From Oscillospiraceae bacterium (GTDB lineage: Bacteria; Bacillota; Clostridia; Oscillospirales; Ruminococcaceae), in contig JAFUWP010000443.1 in NCBI GenBank assembly GCA_017483405.1, forward strand, positions 1 to 9,767: a stretch of 9,767 nucleotides of DNA, read 5' to 3'. How positions within the stretch are numbered: position 1 is the stretch's first letter; every line of letters begins with the position of its first letter. This document shows, piece by piece, positions 1 through 7,231 of this stretch. Position numbers and translations under genes: made by a program. The notes under the pieces are model-generated. The model was not told where the DNA came from, searched no databases, and saw nothing but the letters and a program-made list of their open reading frames with translations.

Positions 1-615
1 ATCGTAATTCCGGATGATTTCGGCGATGCCGTCCGCGATGAGCTGACGGATTTCCGGATAGGCAGGATTCAGATAATATCTGCCGTCATGACTGACGAGA
101 TACGTGCCGTTTCTGGTATCATACCACTGACGGAGAAGATATGTTTCCTCCAGAGAGGCCATTTTCTGAACGCTCTGTGCTCGCAGAGGGTTAATCCATG
201 CATGAATGCGCAGACCGAGCTGATGGCCTTCTTCGAGCATGATTCCGAGAGGGTCATAATCTCCGGTGAGGTAAGTTCCCTTCGGGAACAGTTCGGACTG
301 ATAATAGGCATCACCATAGGCTCTGACATGAACAAAGACAGTATTCAGACCTAAATCAGTGCAGTTCTGAAAGGCATTCCGGACGGATTCACGGAACTGG
401 GTTTCGGATTTGTTTTCCATCCAGTTTTCATAAATCATGACAGGAATCCAGACGGCGCGGATTTCGGAATCTTCCGGAAGGTTCTGTACAGCATCTTCCA
501 GATGCAGATGTGCTAATTCCTGAAGATAGTAATCTTGATTCTGTTCGGGAAGCTGACCGCATCCGCAGAAAGAATATAAAATAAATAATATTAATAATAA
601 AAATTTAAAATACAT
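1..615 (-). CDS. Glycosyl hydrolase-like 10 (DUF187/PF02638-type) lipoprotein, 5' part only
   Basis: This reading frame is open from an ATG at 615-613 to the window edge and gives the first 205 residues. A good Shine-Dalgarno AGGAGG lies at 625-630, nine bases upstream of the ATG. Residues 2-16 form a hydrophobic export signal, and Cys19 after Gly18 could be a lipid-attachment cysteine, although the lipobox (F-C-G-C) is atypical. From residue 52 on it matches the start of the GHL10 family: RAVWIPV (53-59), GLNTVFVHVRAYGDAYY (89-105), the DPLG stretch (121-124), and the HAWINPLR segment (138-145), whose His and Asn are typical of the family's TIM barrel. Family members are extracellular proteins thought to act on cell-wall or other polysaccharides, but the substrate is not known. 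The C-terminal half and any further domain lie outside the window. The gene is divergent from the carboxypeptidase gene at 790, so the two share a 174-base promoter region. Confidence 0.85.
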   Translation of the reverse strand, partial: MYFKFLLLILFILYSFCGCGQLPEQNQDYYLQELAHLHLEDAVQNLPEDSEIRAVWIPVMIYENWMENKSETQFRESVRNAFQNCTDLGLNTVFVHVRAYGDAYYQSELFPKGTYLTGDYDPLGIMLEEGHQLGLRIHAWINPLRAQSVQKMASLEETYLLRQWYDTRNGTYLVSHDGRYYLNPAYPEIRQLIADGIAEIIRNYD

Positions 616-730
616 GAAAACATCCCTCCTGTTTAAAACTAGTCTATGCAGAATGAAAATTTCTCATGCAGTGAATATTTAAAAAAAATTTGCAGAAAAT
701 GCAAAAAAAGACTTTCTTTTTTTTTTAATT

Positions 731-741
731 TGTGCTATAAT
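731..741 (+). promoter_or_regulatory. Extended -10 promoter for the VanY-type carboxypeptidase gene
   Basis: TATAAT at 736-741 is preceded by TG at 733-734, giving a textbook extended -10. No good -35 lies at 17 bases; the best upstream segments are TTTCTT (713-718) and GACT (710-713), so activity would rest mainly on the extended -10. Transcription should start near 748, leaving about a 40-base leader. Confidence 0.65.
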
Positions 742-789
742 AATACTGTATGAGCAAAATACTGTGCAAGGCAGAAAGGGAGAGATGAC

Positions 790-1851
790 ATGGGAGATAA
801 GAAAAAGAAAAAAAACAGCGGAATTGCACGTTTCTTTGACGTGATTTTTTCACTCGCTCTGCTGGCCGGTCTTGGCTATGGCGGTTATTATATCGCCACA
901 CATGGGACGGCTGTCGAGCAGAAAATCAATTATACAGATAACATCGCCGAAGAAACAACCGAAGAAACTTCCGAACCAGCCGTGATTTATGACAGCATCG
1001 AGATTTCCGGTCAGGAAATCCACAACGGTTCATTGATTCTTGTCAACGGTGATTATGCATTTCAGGGCAGTGAAGAAAACCTTGTCAGCCTCTATCAGGT
1101 CATGCTTGAAAAAGACTGTCACAGTTTCGGCGGTGCAAACAGCGCAGAAGTCAAAGTACAGCAGGAATATGCTGAAAAATTAATTGAACTGTTCGATGCC
1201 TTCTACAATGCCACTTATGATAATAATGTCATTGTACAAAGCGGCTATCGTTCCGCAGAACGTCAGCAGGAACTGTATGATGCCGATTTGGAAAAAAATA
1301 ACAGCGATTATTCCGATACTGTTGCCAAAGCCGGCTACAGTGAACATCAGACAGGCTGGGGCATTGACCTGACTCTGTATCAGGCTGAATATGATGGTAC
1401 AGGCATCTACAGCTGGATTAATGAACACTGCGCGGAATATGGTATCATTCTCCGCTATCCGGAAGACAAGACAGCTGTCACGAATATCCGGTTTGAGCCG
1501 TGGCACTATCGTTATGTCGGCAAGCCGCATTCCAGTTATATCGCCGCATCCGGCCTTTGTCTGGAAGAATATATCACTCTGCTTTATGGTTATCCCTACG
1601 AAGGCGAGCATCTTCTCATAACAGATGAACAGAACGAAGTCTATGAAGTTTATTATTATCCGGCGGATACTGCGGAAGATACTACCATGCTCCCCGTTCC
1701 GGCGGATAAGGAATACACCGTTTCCGGAAATAACATTGACGGCTTTATCGTGGCAGTGGATACCGGAGAAACGGCAGTTCTTACAGAAGAAACAGCCGAA
1801 ACACCCGATGACGTACAGACAGACGAAATCGCAGAAGAAGTAACAGAATAA
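790..1851 (+). CDS. Membrane-anchored M15B (VanY-type) D-alanyl-D-alanine carboxypeptidase
   Basis: The 353-residue protein has a lysine-rich cytoplasmic start (4-8), one membrane segment at about 13-36 and an extracellular remainder. Residues 100-245 hold the peptidase M15B/VanY domain. SGYRS (151-155) carries the substrate-binding Arg154. SEHQTGWGID (184-193) supplies zinc ligands His186 and Asp193. EPWHYRYVG (236-244) supplies the catalytic Glu236 and third ligand His239. All catalytic residues are present, so an active zinc enzyme that trims the terminal D-Ala from peptidoglycan stem peptides is likely. An acidic Thr/Glu-rich linker (51-63) separates membrane and enzyme. After the enzyme comes a further region of about 100 residues with no recognised fold, ending in an acidic Glu/Thr tail (324-353). 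The start is fixed by AGGGAG at 777-782, seven bases before the ATG. No vanR/S, vanH or ligase genes are nearby, so this is more likely ordinary wall remodelling than glycopeptide resistance. Confidence 0.9.
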   Translation: MGDKKKKKNSGIARFFDVIFSLALLAGLGYGGYYIATHGTAVEQKINYTDNIAEETTEETSEPAVIYDSIEISGQEIHNGSLILVNGDYAFQGSEENLVSLYQVMLEKDCHSFGGANSAEVKVQQEYAEKLIELFDAFYNATYDNNVIVQSGYRSAERQQELYDADLEKNNSDYSDTVAKAGYSEHQTGWGIDLTLYQAEYDGTGIYSWINEHCAEYGIILRYPEDKTAVTNIRFEPWHYRYVGKPHSSYIAASGLCLEEYITLLYGYPYEGEHLLITDEQNEVYEVYYYPADTAEDTTMLPVPADKEYTVSGNNIDGFIVAVDTGETAVLTEETAETPDDVQTDEIAEEVTE

Positions 1852-1879
1852 ACGGATTCGTTAAAATATACAGATTTTG

Positions 1880-1909
1880 AATTTGTTTTGTGATGATAAT
1901 AAACAAATT
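1880..1909 (+). other. A/T-rich hairpin after the carboxypeptidase gene
   Basis: AATTTGTTT (1880-1888) pairs perfectly with AAACAAATT (1901-1909) around a 12-base loop. There is no T-run after it and no G/C in the outer stem, so it is a weak candidate for a 3'-end structure rather than a standard intrinsic terminator. Confidence 0.3.
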
Positions 1910-1920
1910 TCAGAAATGCC

Positions 1921-1949
1921 TTGCTATTTCTCAGATACTATGTTATAAT
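1921..1949 (+). promoter_or_regulatory. Promoter for the zinc-ribbon Gln/Pro-rich protein gene
   Basis: TTGCTA (1921-1926), a 17-base spacer and TATAAT (1944-1949), with TG at 1941-1942 making an extended -10. The predicted start near 1956 leaves a 40-base leader. The gene is therefore probably transcribed on its own and not only by read-through from the carboxypeptidase gene. Confidence 0.75.
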
Positions 1950-1995
1950 AAGAATAACATCAAAAAATATGCAATCAGAAAGTTGGTGAATCCGT

Positions 1996-3501
1996 ATGAT
2001 TTGTCCGAATTGTCAGATGCAGCAGCCGCAGAATAATTTAGCATATTGTGTCCGGTGCAATTATCCTTTGCAGTCCAGACCGCAGGGATTTTTTGCGAAA
2101 TCGAGTCAGACAGGCTATTCCAGAGCGGATGCCTATTCCGCCGCGAGACGGGGACAGCCTGTTCCGCAGCAGCAGTATACGCAAGTTCCTTATCCTGCGC
2201 AGCAGCAGGTGCAGCAGCAGAATACGGGCAATGTACAGATAATGTATGATGCAAACGGAAATCAGGTTTATGTTCAGATGATGTATGACCGTACAGGAAA
2301 GCCAGTCTATGTACAGATGATTCCGAAGATAATCGGTCGGGATGCAAATGGAAATCCTGTTTATACGATGATTCCTGCTGCGCAGTCTCAGCAGATGCTG
2401 CAATCTCAGCAGTTGCCCCAGTCTCAGCAGATGCCTCAATCCCAGCAGATGCCGCAGTCTCAGCAGTATCGCCAGCCGAATCAGCAGGCATCTCAGCCGC
2501 AGAAAGCACAAAATTCTTTTCTGGATACCGTTTCGGAAACTTCATCGAGAGAAAATGCCGATTTTATTCCTCGGAATAATGCAAAGCCGCCGCCCGTGCC
2601 GGTGATGCCGCGCCCAGGGGAACAGCCTCCGACTCCGGCGGTTTCGATACCTGACAGGCCTGCTATGCGTGCCTCTACTATCGCATCTTCCATGTATGCC
2701 GCATCCCAGCCCCAGCAGAATACAGCCGGAACAGGCTCATTCTTCGCCAGAATGCAGCAGCAGAAATTACAGCAGCAGCAGAATTCTATCTATGATGTTC
2801 CCGTCAATGCACAGGAACTTCTCCGAGAAGAAGCCAGAACTGCTTTCGTACCAGATACTTCGGCGGATGAAAATGCCGTTCTGAAACGTATCTTTGAAAC
2901 CAAATCTAAAGAATATGAGATGAATACCGGTCGGGGGAATTCTACTTTCGCGGTGGATGTCGCCCCCGAAGAAGTGGAAAGCGTTTCCGAAAAGAATCTC
3001 TACAAGCCATCTGAAAAATCTGCTCCGAAATCTCAGCCGCAGAAATCTGCGCCAAAAGCACCCCCAAAACCCGAACCCAAGCCAGAGCCTAAGCCTGAAC
3101 ATAAAGAGACAAAAGTAGATGGGCTTAATAAATTATTCCGGAGCAAGAAACAAAAAGAAAAGCCAAAACATAAAACAATTATCGTTGACCCTGATGAAAT
3201 CTTCGGCGACAGCAAAAAACATAAGGTCGAAATGCTCGGCGTTACCATTGACGGCGATGATAAAGCCGTTAACGATAAACTGAAAGAAATCAAAAACAGC
3301 GGAAAGAAATCTGTCCGTTCTATGATTGATGCGGATGTCAGCATAGAATCTATGGTGGATGACCCGCTTTCCGGAGATGCCGCCAGACGCGCCCTGACTG
3401 ATAAAGTGGTACAGCAGGCTTATGATTCCGTAGAGTCTGCCGAAATCGCAAAGGCACTGGAACAGCTCAATCAGGGAATTTTCCCTAAGAGCACGAAATA
3501 A
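1996..3501 (+). CDS. Zinc-ribbon, Gln/Pro-rich low-complexity protein of unknown function
   Basis: I do not recognise a family for this 501-residue protein. It opens with a CPNC...CVRC zinc ribbon (Cys3, Cys6, Cys18, Cys21) of the kind often found at the N-terminus of Firmicute proteins. Residues 51-78 are Gln-rich. Residues 84-126 hold three imperfect copies of a short YD-NG-PVYVQM repeat. Residues 130-159 are five tandem QSQQ(M/L)(P/L)-type hexapeptides. A disordered Pro/Gln/Ser region follows to about 265, and a PKPEPKPE stretch lies at 357-369. The C-terminal 120 residues are charged and probably folded or helical. There is no signal peptide or membrane segment, so the protein is probably cytoplasmic; the PKPEP stretch looks like a spacer. 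The start is supported by the promoter 40 bases upstream, but the Shine-Dalgarno is poor (GGTG at 1985-1988). An 85-base gap separates it from mscL, without a clear terminator. Confidence 0.8.
   Translation: MICPNCQMQQPQNNLAYCVRCNYPLQSRPQGFFAKSSQTGYSRADAYSAARRGQPVPQQQYTQVPYPAQQQVQQQNTGNVQIMYDANGNQVYVQMMYDRTGKPVYVQMIPKIIGRDANGNPVYTMIPAAQSQQMLQSQQLPQSQQMPQSQQMPQSQQYRQPNQQASQPQKAQNSFLDTVSETSSRENADFIPRNNAKPPPVPVMPRPGEQPPTPAVSIPDRPAMRASTIASSMYAASQPQQNTAGTGSFFARMQQQKLQQQQNSIYDVPVNAQELLREEARTAFVPDTSADENAVLKRIFETKSKEYEMNTGRGNSTFAVDVAPEEVESVSEKNLYKPSEKSAPKSQPQKSAPKAPPKPEPKPEPKPEHKETKVDGLNKLFRSKKQKEKPKHKTIIVDPDEIFGDSKKHKVEMLGVTIDGDDKAVNDKLKEIKNSGKKSVRSMIDADVSIESMVDDPLSGDAARRALTDKVVQQAYDSVESAEIAKALEQLNQGIFPKSTK
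2383..2472 (+). repeat. In-frame 18-bp minisatellite, five copies
   Basis: Five consecutive 18-base units encode QSQQ followed by ML, LP, MP, MP and YR. The units share CAGTCTCAGCAG with synonymous changes. The repeat preserves the reading frame, so copy-number changes would lengthen or shorten the Gln-rich linker without breaking the protein. Confidence 0.85.
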
Positions 3502-3515
3502 TTATCTGATTCTGA

Positions 3516-3531
3516 AACAGTCCTGACTGTT
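3516..3531 (+). other. Short inverted repeat between the zinc-ribbon gene and mscL
   Basis: AACAGTC (3516-3522) and GACTGTT (3525-3531) are exact inverted copies with only two bases between, so an RNA hairpin would have five base pairs and a six-base loop, or six base pairs and a tight four-base loop. No T-run follows, so it does not look like an intrinsic terminator. It could be a protein site or a weak attenuator ahead of mscL. Confidence 0.3.
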
Positions 3532-3586
3532 CTGAATATAAAAAAATCAAAATTTTTAAATCAAATCAAGAAGGAGAATCTTACTT

Positions 3587-4039
3587 ATGGCAAACGAAAA
3601 CAAAGCGAAAGACTTAGCCTCTGCCGGTGTGGAAAAAGCAGGAGGCTTCCTGACGGAATTCAAGGAATTTGCACTCAAGGGCAATGTCATGGATATGGCA
3701 ATCGGTGTTATCATCGGCGGCGCGTTTCAGGATATTGTTACCGCGCTGACAGAGAATTTCATCAATCCGATTATCGGATGCATCGGCGGTGCAGAAGTAG
3801 AAGGAAAAATTCATCTGATTGGTAATCAGTATATCAATTATGGTGCGTTCATCACTGCGGTGATTAACTTCCTGATTATGGCCTTTGTCCTGTTCCTCAT
3901 GATGAAGGGCGTTAAATCCATTATGGAACTCGGCAAGAAGAAGGAAGCCGAAGAAGCCGCCGCACCTGCTGAACCCAGCAAAGAAGAAGTACTTCTGACT
4001 GAAATCCGTGACCTTCTCGCTGAACAGAATAAAAAATAA
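3587..4039 (+). CDS. mscL: Large-conductance mechanosensitive channel MscL
   Basis: This 150-residue protein is a clear MscL. The family's signature opening, FLTEFKEFALKGNVMDMAIG, lies at 21-40 and leads into the pore-lining TM1 (about 34-62, with the GVIIGGAF motif). A periplasmic-type loop (about 63-85) follows, then TM2 (about 86-107) and the conserved cytoplasmic helix KEEVLLTEIRDLL (132-144). MscL forms a homopentamer that opens under membrane tension to release solutes on osmotic downshock. Before the signature it has about 20 extra residues, including a predicted charged helix, compared with the E. coli protein. An Ala/Glu/Pro-rich linker (120-131) lies before the C-terminal helix. AAGGAG at 3571-3576, ten bases before the ATG, supports the start. 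A strong terminator follows. Confidence 0.96.
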   Translation: MANENKAKDLASAGVEKAGGFLTEFKEFALKGNVMDMAIGVIIGGAFQDIVTALTENFINPIIGCIGGAEVEGKIHLIGNQYINYGAFITAVINFLIMAFVLFLMMKGVKSIMELGKKKEAEEAAAPAEPSKEEVLLTEIRDLLAEQNKK

Positions 4040-4063
4040 GACAGCTCAGGATATGATTGTAAT

Positions 4064-4106
4064 TATCAGCCGTTTGGATGAATTTTCCATACGGCTGATA
4101 TTTTTT
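4064..4106 (+). terminator. Intrinsic terminator of mscL
   Basis: ATCAGCCGT (4065-4073) pairs with ACGGCTGAT (4091-4099). The stem extends inward through TGGA/TCCA after one T-T mismatch and outward by T4064-A4100. Six T residues at 4101-4106 complete a classic intrinsic terminator. Confidence 0.92.
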
Positions 4107-4222
4107 AAGCTTTTTTTCAGGTTGTTCTGTTATAGTAAAATCGAATATTAAGAATCGGAACGGAATACATCACCAAAATTGTACAGGAGAATTGTAATTT
4201 TTTACAAAATTTACGAAAACGA

Positions 4223-4251
4223 TTGATTTTTTTAGATAGAAATGCTAAAAT
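4223..4251 (+). promoter_or_regulatory. Promoter of the dockerin protein gene
   Basis: TTGATT (4223-4228), a 17-base spacer and TAAAAT (4246-4251) with TG at 4243-4244. The predicted start near 4258 lies downstream of a possible in-frame TTG start at 4223, which rules that codon out and points to the ATG at 4289. Confidence 0.75.
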
Positions 4252-4288
4252 AAAATTAACAGTTATCGTTTGGAAAGGGGAATTTTTT

Positions 4289-6244
4289 ATGTGGAAATTT
4301 ATGAAAAAATGTCTTGCAGTCTCCGCCTCGATGGGACTTCTGCTGACACAGGCATCTCTCCTGCCTGCTGGTGCGGCATCGAAGGAATCTTTCGATTTTT
4401 CCTATCTCGGTGCGGTCGGCGATTTTACTGAAGAACAAACGCAGAATATCGCCAAACAGATTTATGACGGACTTTCCGCCCATCAGTCCGCCATCACAGT
4501 AGGCGACAGCACGGATAATTATATTCACAGTTCTGAAAGCGATATGGAATCCGTTATGACGATTTACCGCGGTGTCATCAGCGGATGGGATGTCGGAATT
4601 CTGGCATCCAGACGAACAATCAGCTATCAAGTGCCCAGAAAAGGCAGTATGAAGATTGTACCCTCTTATCTGGAAACGGATAATTATAATGCTGTCTATC
4701 AGGATTTAATGAATCAGATTGATGAAATCGTCTCCGGCGTGAATGAAAACTGGTCGGATGCCGAAAAAGCTCTGTATCTGCATGAATATATGGCCGTGCA
4801 TTTTGATTATGACCATGATGAATATACTGATTCTGCACTTATGGAATTACAGCATACCGCTTATGGAATGCTCAAAAACGGCAAGGCGGTTTGCGAAGGC
4901 TATGCATGGTTATATGATATTCTTCTGCATCGTGTCGGCGTGGATGCGATGCTTCTGGAAAGTATCGAAATCGGCCACGGCTGGAATCTTGTCAAGATTG
5001 ATGATAAATGGTATCATGTAGATGTCACTTGGGATGATTCTTATGATACTCATCCAGGCATGGTCAAGCATGATTATTTCCTGAAAGATAACGATACTAT
5101 GCTGAATTCTTATCATACCTCAACGGACTGGGTGCTGACATCAGGGCAGTCTGTCTATGATTTGAATGTTTCGGATGATTATAATAACGGTTTCTGGAAT
5201 CATTGTAACTCTCTGATTCAGCAGTATCAGGGCAAATGGTTCGCGATTCACGGCGAGAAAAGCACGACAGCATGGTTTGATTTATGCGATTTCGATGCCG
5301 AAACGCATACTTATGAACTGACCCATCTGAACTCATTAGATGCAAAATGGGCAAGATGGTATGTATTCGATAACGAAAGCTATTACTATACAGATACTTA
5401 TATCACGCCTGCGATTGTGAATGGCATTCTGTATTATACAACACCGTCCGCGATATTCTCCTTACAGAACGGACAGGTCACATGGTTGCTCGATTTGACC
5501 AGCGAACAGAAACAGCAGGGCTACATCTACGGCATGTATGCAGAGGGCAATCAGCTTCATTATTATGTTGCGACTTCTCCAAATGAAACATCTCAGGAAT
5601 ATGTGATAGAAGTTGAGGCTTCCGAACCCGAAACGACTACGGAAGAAACTACCACTACGACAACTACTACAGAAACGACCACCACGACAACAACAACTAC
5701 TGAAACAACTACTACCACAACGACATCCACCACTCCGGAAACAACTCCTACAACAACGACATCCACCACTCCGGAAACAACTACTACGACAACGACATCC
5801 ACAACTCCGGAAACAACTACGACAACGACAACATCCACGACTCCGGAAACAACTACGACAACGACAACATCCACAACTCCGGAGACAACTACCACAACAA
5901 CGACATCCACCACTCCGGAAACGACTACGACAACGACTACCACCACTACAACATCCACTACTCCAGAGACAACCACGACAACAACAACATCCACGACTCC
6001 GGAAACAACTACTACAACAACTGAACCCGAAACAATCCCCGAAGAAACCGAACCGCCCATTCTCATCGGCGATATTGATGGTGATAACGAAATTTCCGTA
6101 AAGGACATCATCACGGTACAGAAATATCTGCTCGGTAAAAAACCGCTTTCAGCAGAAGAATATCTTCTCGCGGATTTGACCGATGACCAGATTGTGAATA
6201 TCTTCGATTTTATCGCGATGAAACGAATCGTTCTGAATTCCTGA
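4289..6244 (+). CDS. Secreted transglutaminase-like protein with poly-Thr linker and type I dockerin
   Basis: Translation most likely starts at the ATG at 4289 (651 residues), eight bases after AAAGGGG (4274-4280); the frame is open back to 4223, but that stretch is promoter. Residues 1-30 are a signal peptide ending near AGAAS. A transglutaminase-like papain-fold domain carries a complete triad: Cys202 in KAVCEGYAW, His230 in GHGWN and Asp245 in YHVDVTW. It is followed by about 200 residues rich in Trp and Tyr with no recognised domain. A Thr/Glu/Pro linker (447-578) comes next, then a C-terminal dockerin (about 592-649). Its first calcium-binding repeat (GDIDGDNEISVKDIITVQKYLLG) is typical; the second (ADLTDDQIVNIFDFIAMKRIV) is shorter but keeps its Asp/Asn ligands. 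Dockerins bind cohesins on cellulosome scaffoldins, so the protein is probably exported and docked. Whether the triad acts as a protease, an amidase or a cross-linker is not shown. Confidence 0.9.
   Translation: MWKFMKKCLAVSASMGLLLTQASLLPAGAASKESFDFSYLGAVGDFTEEQTQNIAKQIYDGLSAHQSAITVGDSTDNYIHSSESDMESVMTIYRGVISGWDVGILASRRTISYQVPRKGSMKIVPSYLETDNYNAVYQDLMNQIDEIVSGVNENWSDAEKALYLHEYMAVHFDYDHDEYTDSALMELQHTAYGMLKNGKAVCEGYAWLYDILLHRVGVDAMLLESIEIGHGWNLVKIDDKWYHVDVTWDDSYDTHPGMVKHDYFLKDNDTMLNSYHTSTDWVLTSGQSVYDLNVSDDYNNGFWNHCNSLIQQYQGKWFAIHGEKSTTAWFDLCDFDAETHTYELTHLNSLDAKWARWYVFDNESYYYTDTYITPAIVNGILYYTTPSAIFSLQNGQVTWLLDLTSEQKQQGYIYGMYAEGNQLHYYVATSPNETSQEYVIEVEASEPETTTEETTTTTTTTETTTTTTTTTETTTTTTTSTTPETTPTTTTSTTPETTTTTTTSTTPETTTTTTTSTTPETTTTTTTSTTPETTTTTTTSTTPETTTTTTTTTTTSTTPETTTTTTTSTTPETTTTTTEPETIPEETEPPILIGDIDGDNEISVKDIITVQKYLLGKKPLSAEEYLLADLTDDQIVNIFDFIAMKRIVLNS
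5627..6022 (+). repeat. Coding repeat for the threonine-rich linker
   Basis: This stretch encodes 132 residues that are mostly Thr. Eight STTPET motifs begin at 5726 and recur every 36 bases (12 residues), with one 48-base interval. Codons vary among ACA, ACT, ACC and ACG, so the peptide repeat is better conserved than the DNA. Linkers of this type, often glycosylated, separate dockerins from catalytic modules in Ruminococcus. On the other strand it reads as poly-valine, a false reading frame. Confidence 0.9.
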
Positions 6245-6258
6245 ATCACAAAAAATAA

Positions 6259-6300
6259 CAGTCCGGCAGATTTTCCTGCCGGACTGCTTGCTTTTTCTTT
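6259..6300. terminator. Bidirectional intrinsic terminator between convergent genes
   Basis: CAGTCCGGCAG (6259-6269) and CTGCCGGACTG (6276-6286) form an 11-bp perfect stem with a six-base loop. Downstream on the plus strand is a T-rich tail (6291-6300). On the minus strand the stem is followed by TGTTATTTTTTG. It can end both the dockerin gene and the minus-strand regulator gene. Confidence 0.92.
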
Positions 6301-6318
6301 CAGAATATGATAAAATAA

Positions 6319-7011
6319 TTATGCATTGCGTTTCTTGTGAATGCTGTCTTCACTGATTTTAATCAGATTCAGCAGTGAGGAAGAATATTCCGGATATGTC
6401 TGGGACAAAATAGCAGTAGTCAGATAAAGCACTTCAGCATCCTGTACGCAGTCATTTTCACCGATGCGGATGCCGCTGGATGCCGCTTTGATATTGGCTT
6501 CATTCATGCTGACGATGGCACTGGCATCATCATTGGCGACAACTTTCGGAACGGAAAATAATTTCTGGTCGTTATGCGGATTGGCATTATAAACAATGCG
6601 GAATAGTTTATAGACATTCAGCATCAGATAAGAAGAAATTTCTTTAATCAGGGTAATGCTGTTAGCTTTCTGCGCCAGAGAAAAAAGCAGGCTGATGGAG
6701 TTATTGACAATTTTCCGGTTGAAGGCGACAACTTCGGGGCTTGGCATACTGTTATTGCCGTCATCATCGGGAATATCTTCGATAGAGATGGTTTTGCCTT
6801 CTGGTTCGGGAGTTCTTCCGAGCAGATAGTCGCAGGAAACATTATAATAATCTGCAATTTTCACGAGAAAATCAAGACCGCATTCACGGATGCCCTTTTC
6901 GTAGTGGGAAAGCAATGCCTGAGAAATTCCTAAATCGGCGGCGGCTTGTTTCTGGCTGATATGTCTTTCTTTTCGCTGTAAAGCAATGATTCTGGGAAAA
7001 TCGGAATTCAT
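6319..7011 (-). CDS. XRE/Cro-C1-family helix-turn-helix transcriptional regulator
   Basis: The 230-residue protein begins with an HTH_3 domain at about 7-64. The helix-turn-helix core QKQAAADLGISQALLSHYEK lies at 20-39, and the domain ends with the usual NVSCDYLLGRT segment (57-67). A Pro/Asp-rich linker (68-93) leads to a helical C-terminal half (94-230) with no recognised ligand-binding or peptidase motif; it may dimerise or sense a signal. The start is the ATG at 7011-7009 with AAAGGAG at 7030-7024, a rather long spacing of 12 bases. The gene is divergent from the phosphatase gene at 7232. Its own promoter is covered by half-sites, which suggests autoregulation. Its other targets are unknown, but the neighbouring phosphatase operon is the obvious candidate. 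Confidence 0.88.
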   Translation of the reverse strand: MNSDFPRIIALQRKERHISQKQAAADLGISQALLSHYEKGIRECGLDFLVKIADYYNVSCDYLLGRTPEPEGKTISIEDIPDDDGNNSMPSPEVVAFNRKIVNNSISLLFSLAQKANSITLIKEISSYLMLNVYKLFRIVYNANPHNDQKLFSVPKVVANDDASAIVSMNEANIKAASSGIRIGENDCVQDAEVLYLTTAILSQTYPEYSSSLLNLIKISEDSIHKKRNA

Positions 7012-7034
7012 GTGGTTTGATAGCTCCTTTCTGA

Positions 7035-7086
7035 ATAGTATGGTTACTTTATCACACTATTAATATTATAGTACAAATTATACTAT
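7035..7086. promoter_or_regulatory. Candidate operator cluster for the XRE regulator
   Basis: Four half-sites alternate in orientation: ATAGT 7035-7039, ACTAT 7056-7060, ATAGT 7068-7072 and ACTAT 7082-7086. The middle pair forms ACTAT-N7-ATAGT and the last pair ATAGT-N9-ACTAT. A second inverted repeat, ACAAAT-N6-ATTTGT, spans 7073-7090. They overlap the regulator's own promoter, as expected for a self-repressing XRE protein. The DNA is A/T-rich, which raises the chance rate of such repeats. Confidence 0.45.
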
Positions 7087-7093
7087 TTGTAAA
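7065..7093 (-). promoter_or_regulatory. Promoter of the XRE regulator gene
   Basis: Read on the minus strand: TTTACA (7093-7088), a 17-base spacer and TATAAT (7070-7065). Both hexamers are close to consensus and are overlapped by the inverted half-sites of the operator cluster. Confidence 0.7.
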
Positions 7094-7166
7094 GTGGTTT
7101 GAACGTGGAAATTTTAGTATATTTTTTTAAAAAAATTGTGCAAAAAATCAAGGAAGACAAAAAATG

Positions 7167-7195
7167 TTGAAATTCGACTTGATTTTTGGTATAAT
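7167..7195 (+). promoter_or_regulatory. Promoter of the histidine phosphatase operon
   Basis: TTGAAA (7167-7172), a 17-base spacer and TATAAT (7190-7195). Transcription should start near 7202, about 30 bases before the ATG. It lies about 80 bases from the operator cluster, so direct repression by that cluster is not obvious. Confidence 0.85.
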
Positions 7196-7231
7196 TGATA
7201 ATGATATTTATCTGTAAAAGGAGGAAATTTC

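Noticed and set aside
689..705. Inverted repeat TTTGCA-N5-TGCAAA in the divergent region
   Set aside because: It is short and lies in A/T-rich DNA with no regulator gene beside it; not enough to call an operator.
4223..4288. TTG start giving 22 extra residues for the dockerin protein
   Set aside because: The TTG is the -35 hexamer of the gene's own promoter, the extra residues would disrupt the signal peptide, and the ATG at 4289 has a good Shine-Dalgarno.
2383..6022. CRISPR-like direct repeats
   Set aside because: The 18-bp and 36-bp repeats are in-frame coding repeats without unique spacers.
5593..6249. Long minus-strand reading frame rich in valine
   Set aside because: It is the antisense of the ACN-rich threonine linker, which reads as GTN. 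It has no ribosome binding site or plausible protein composition.
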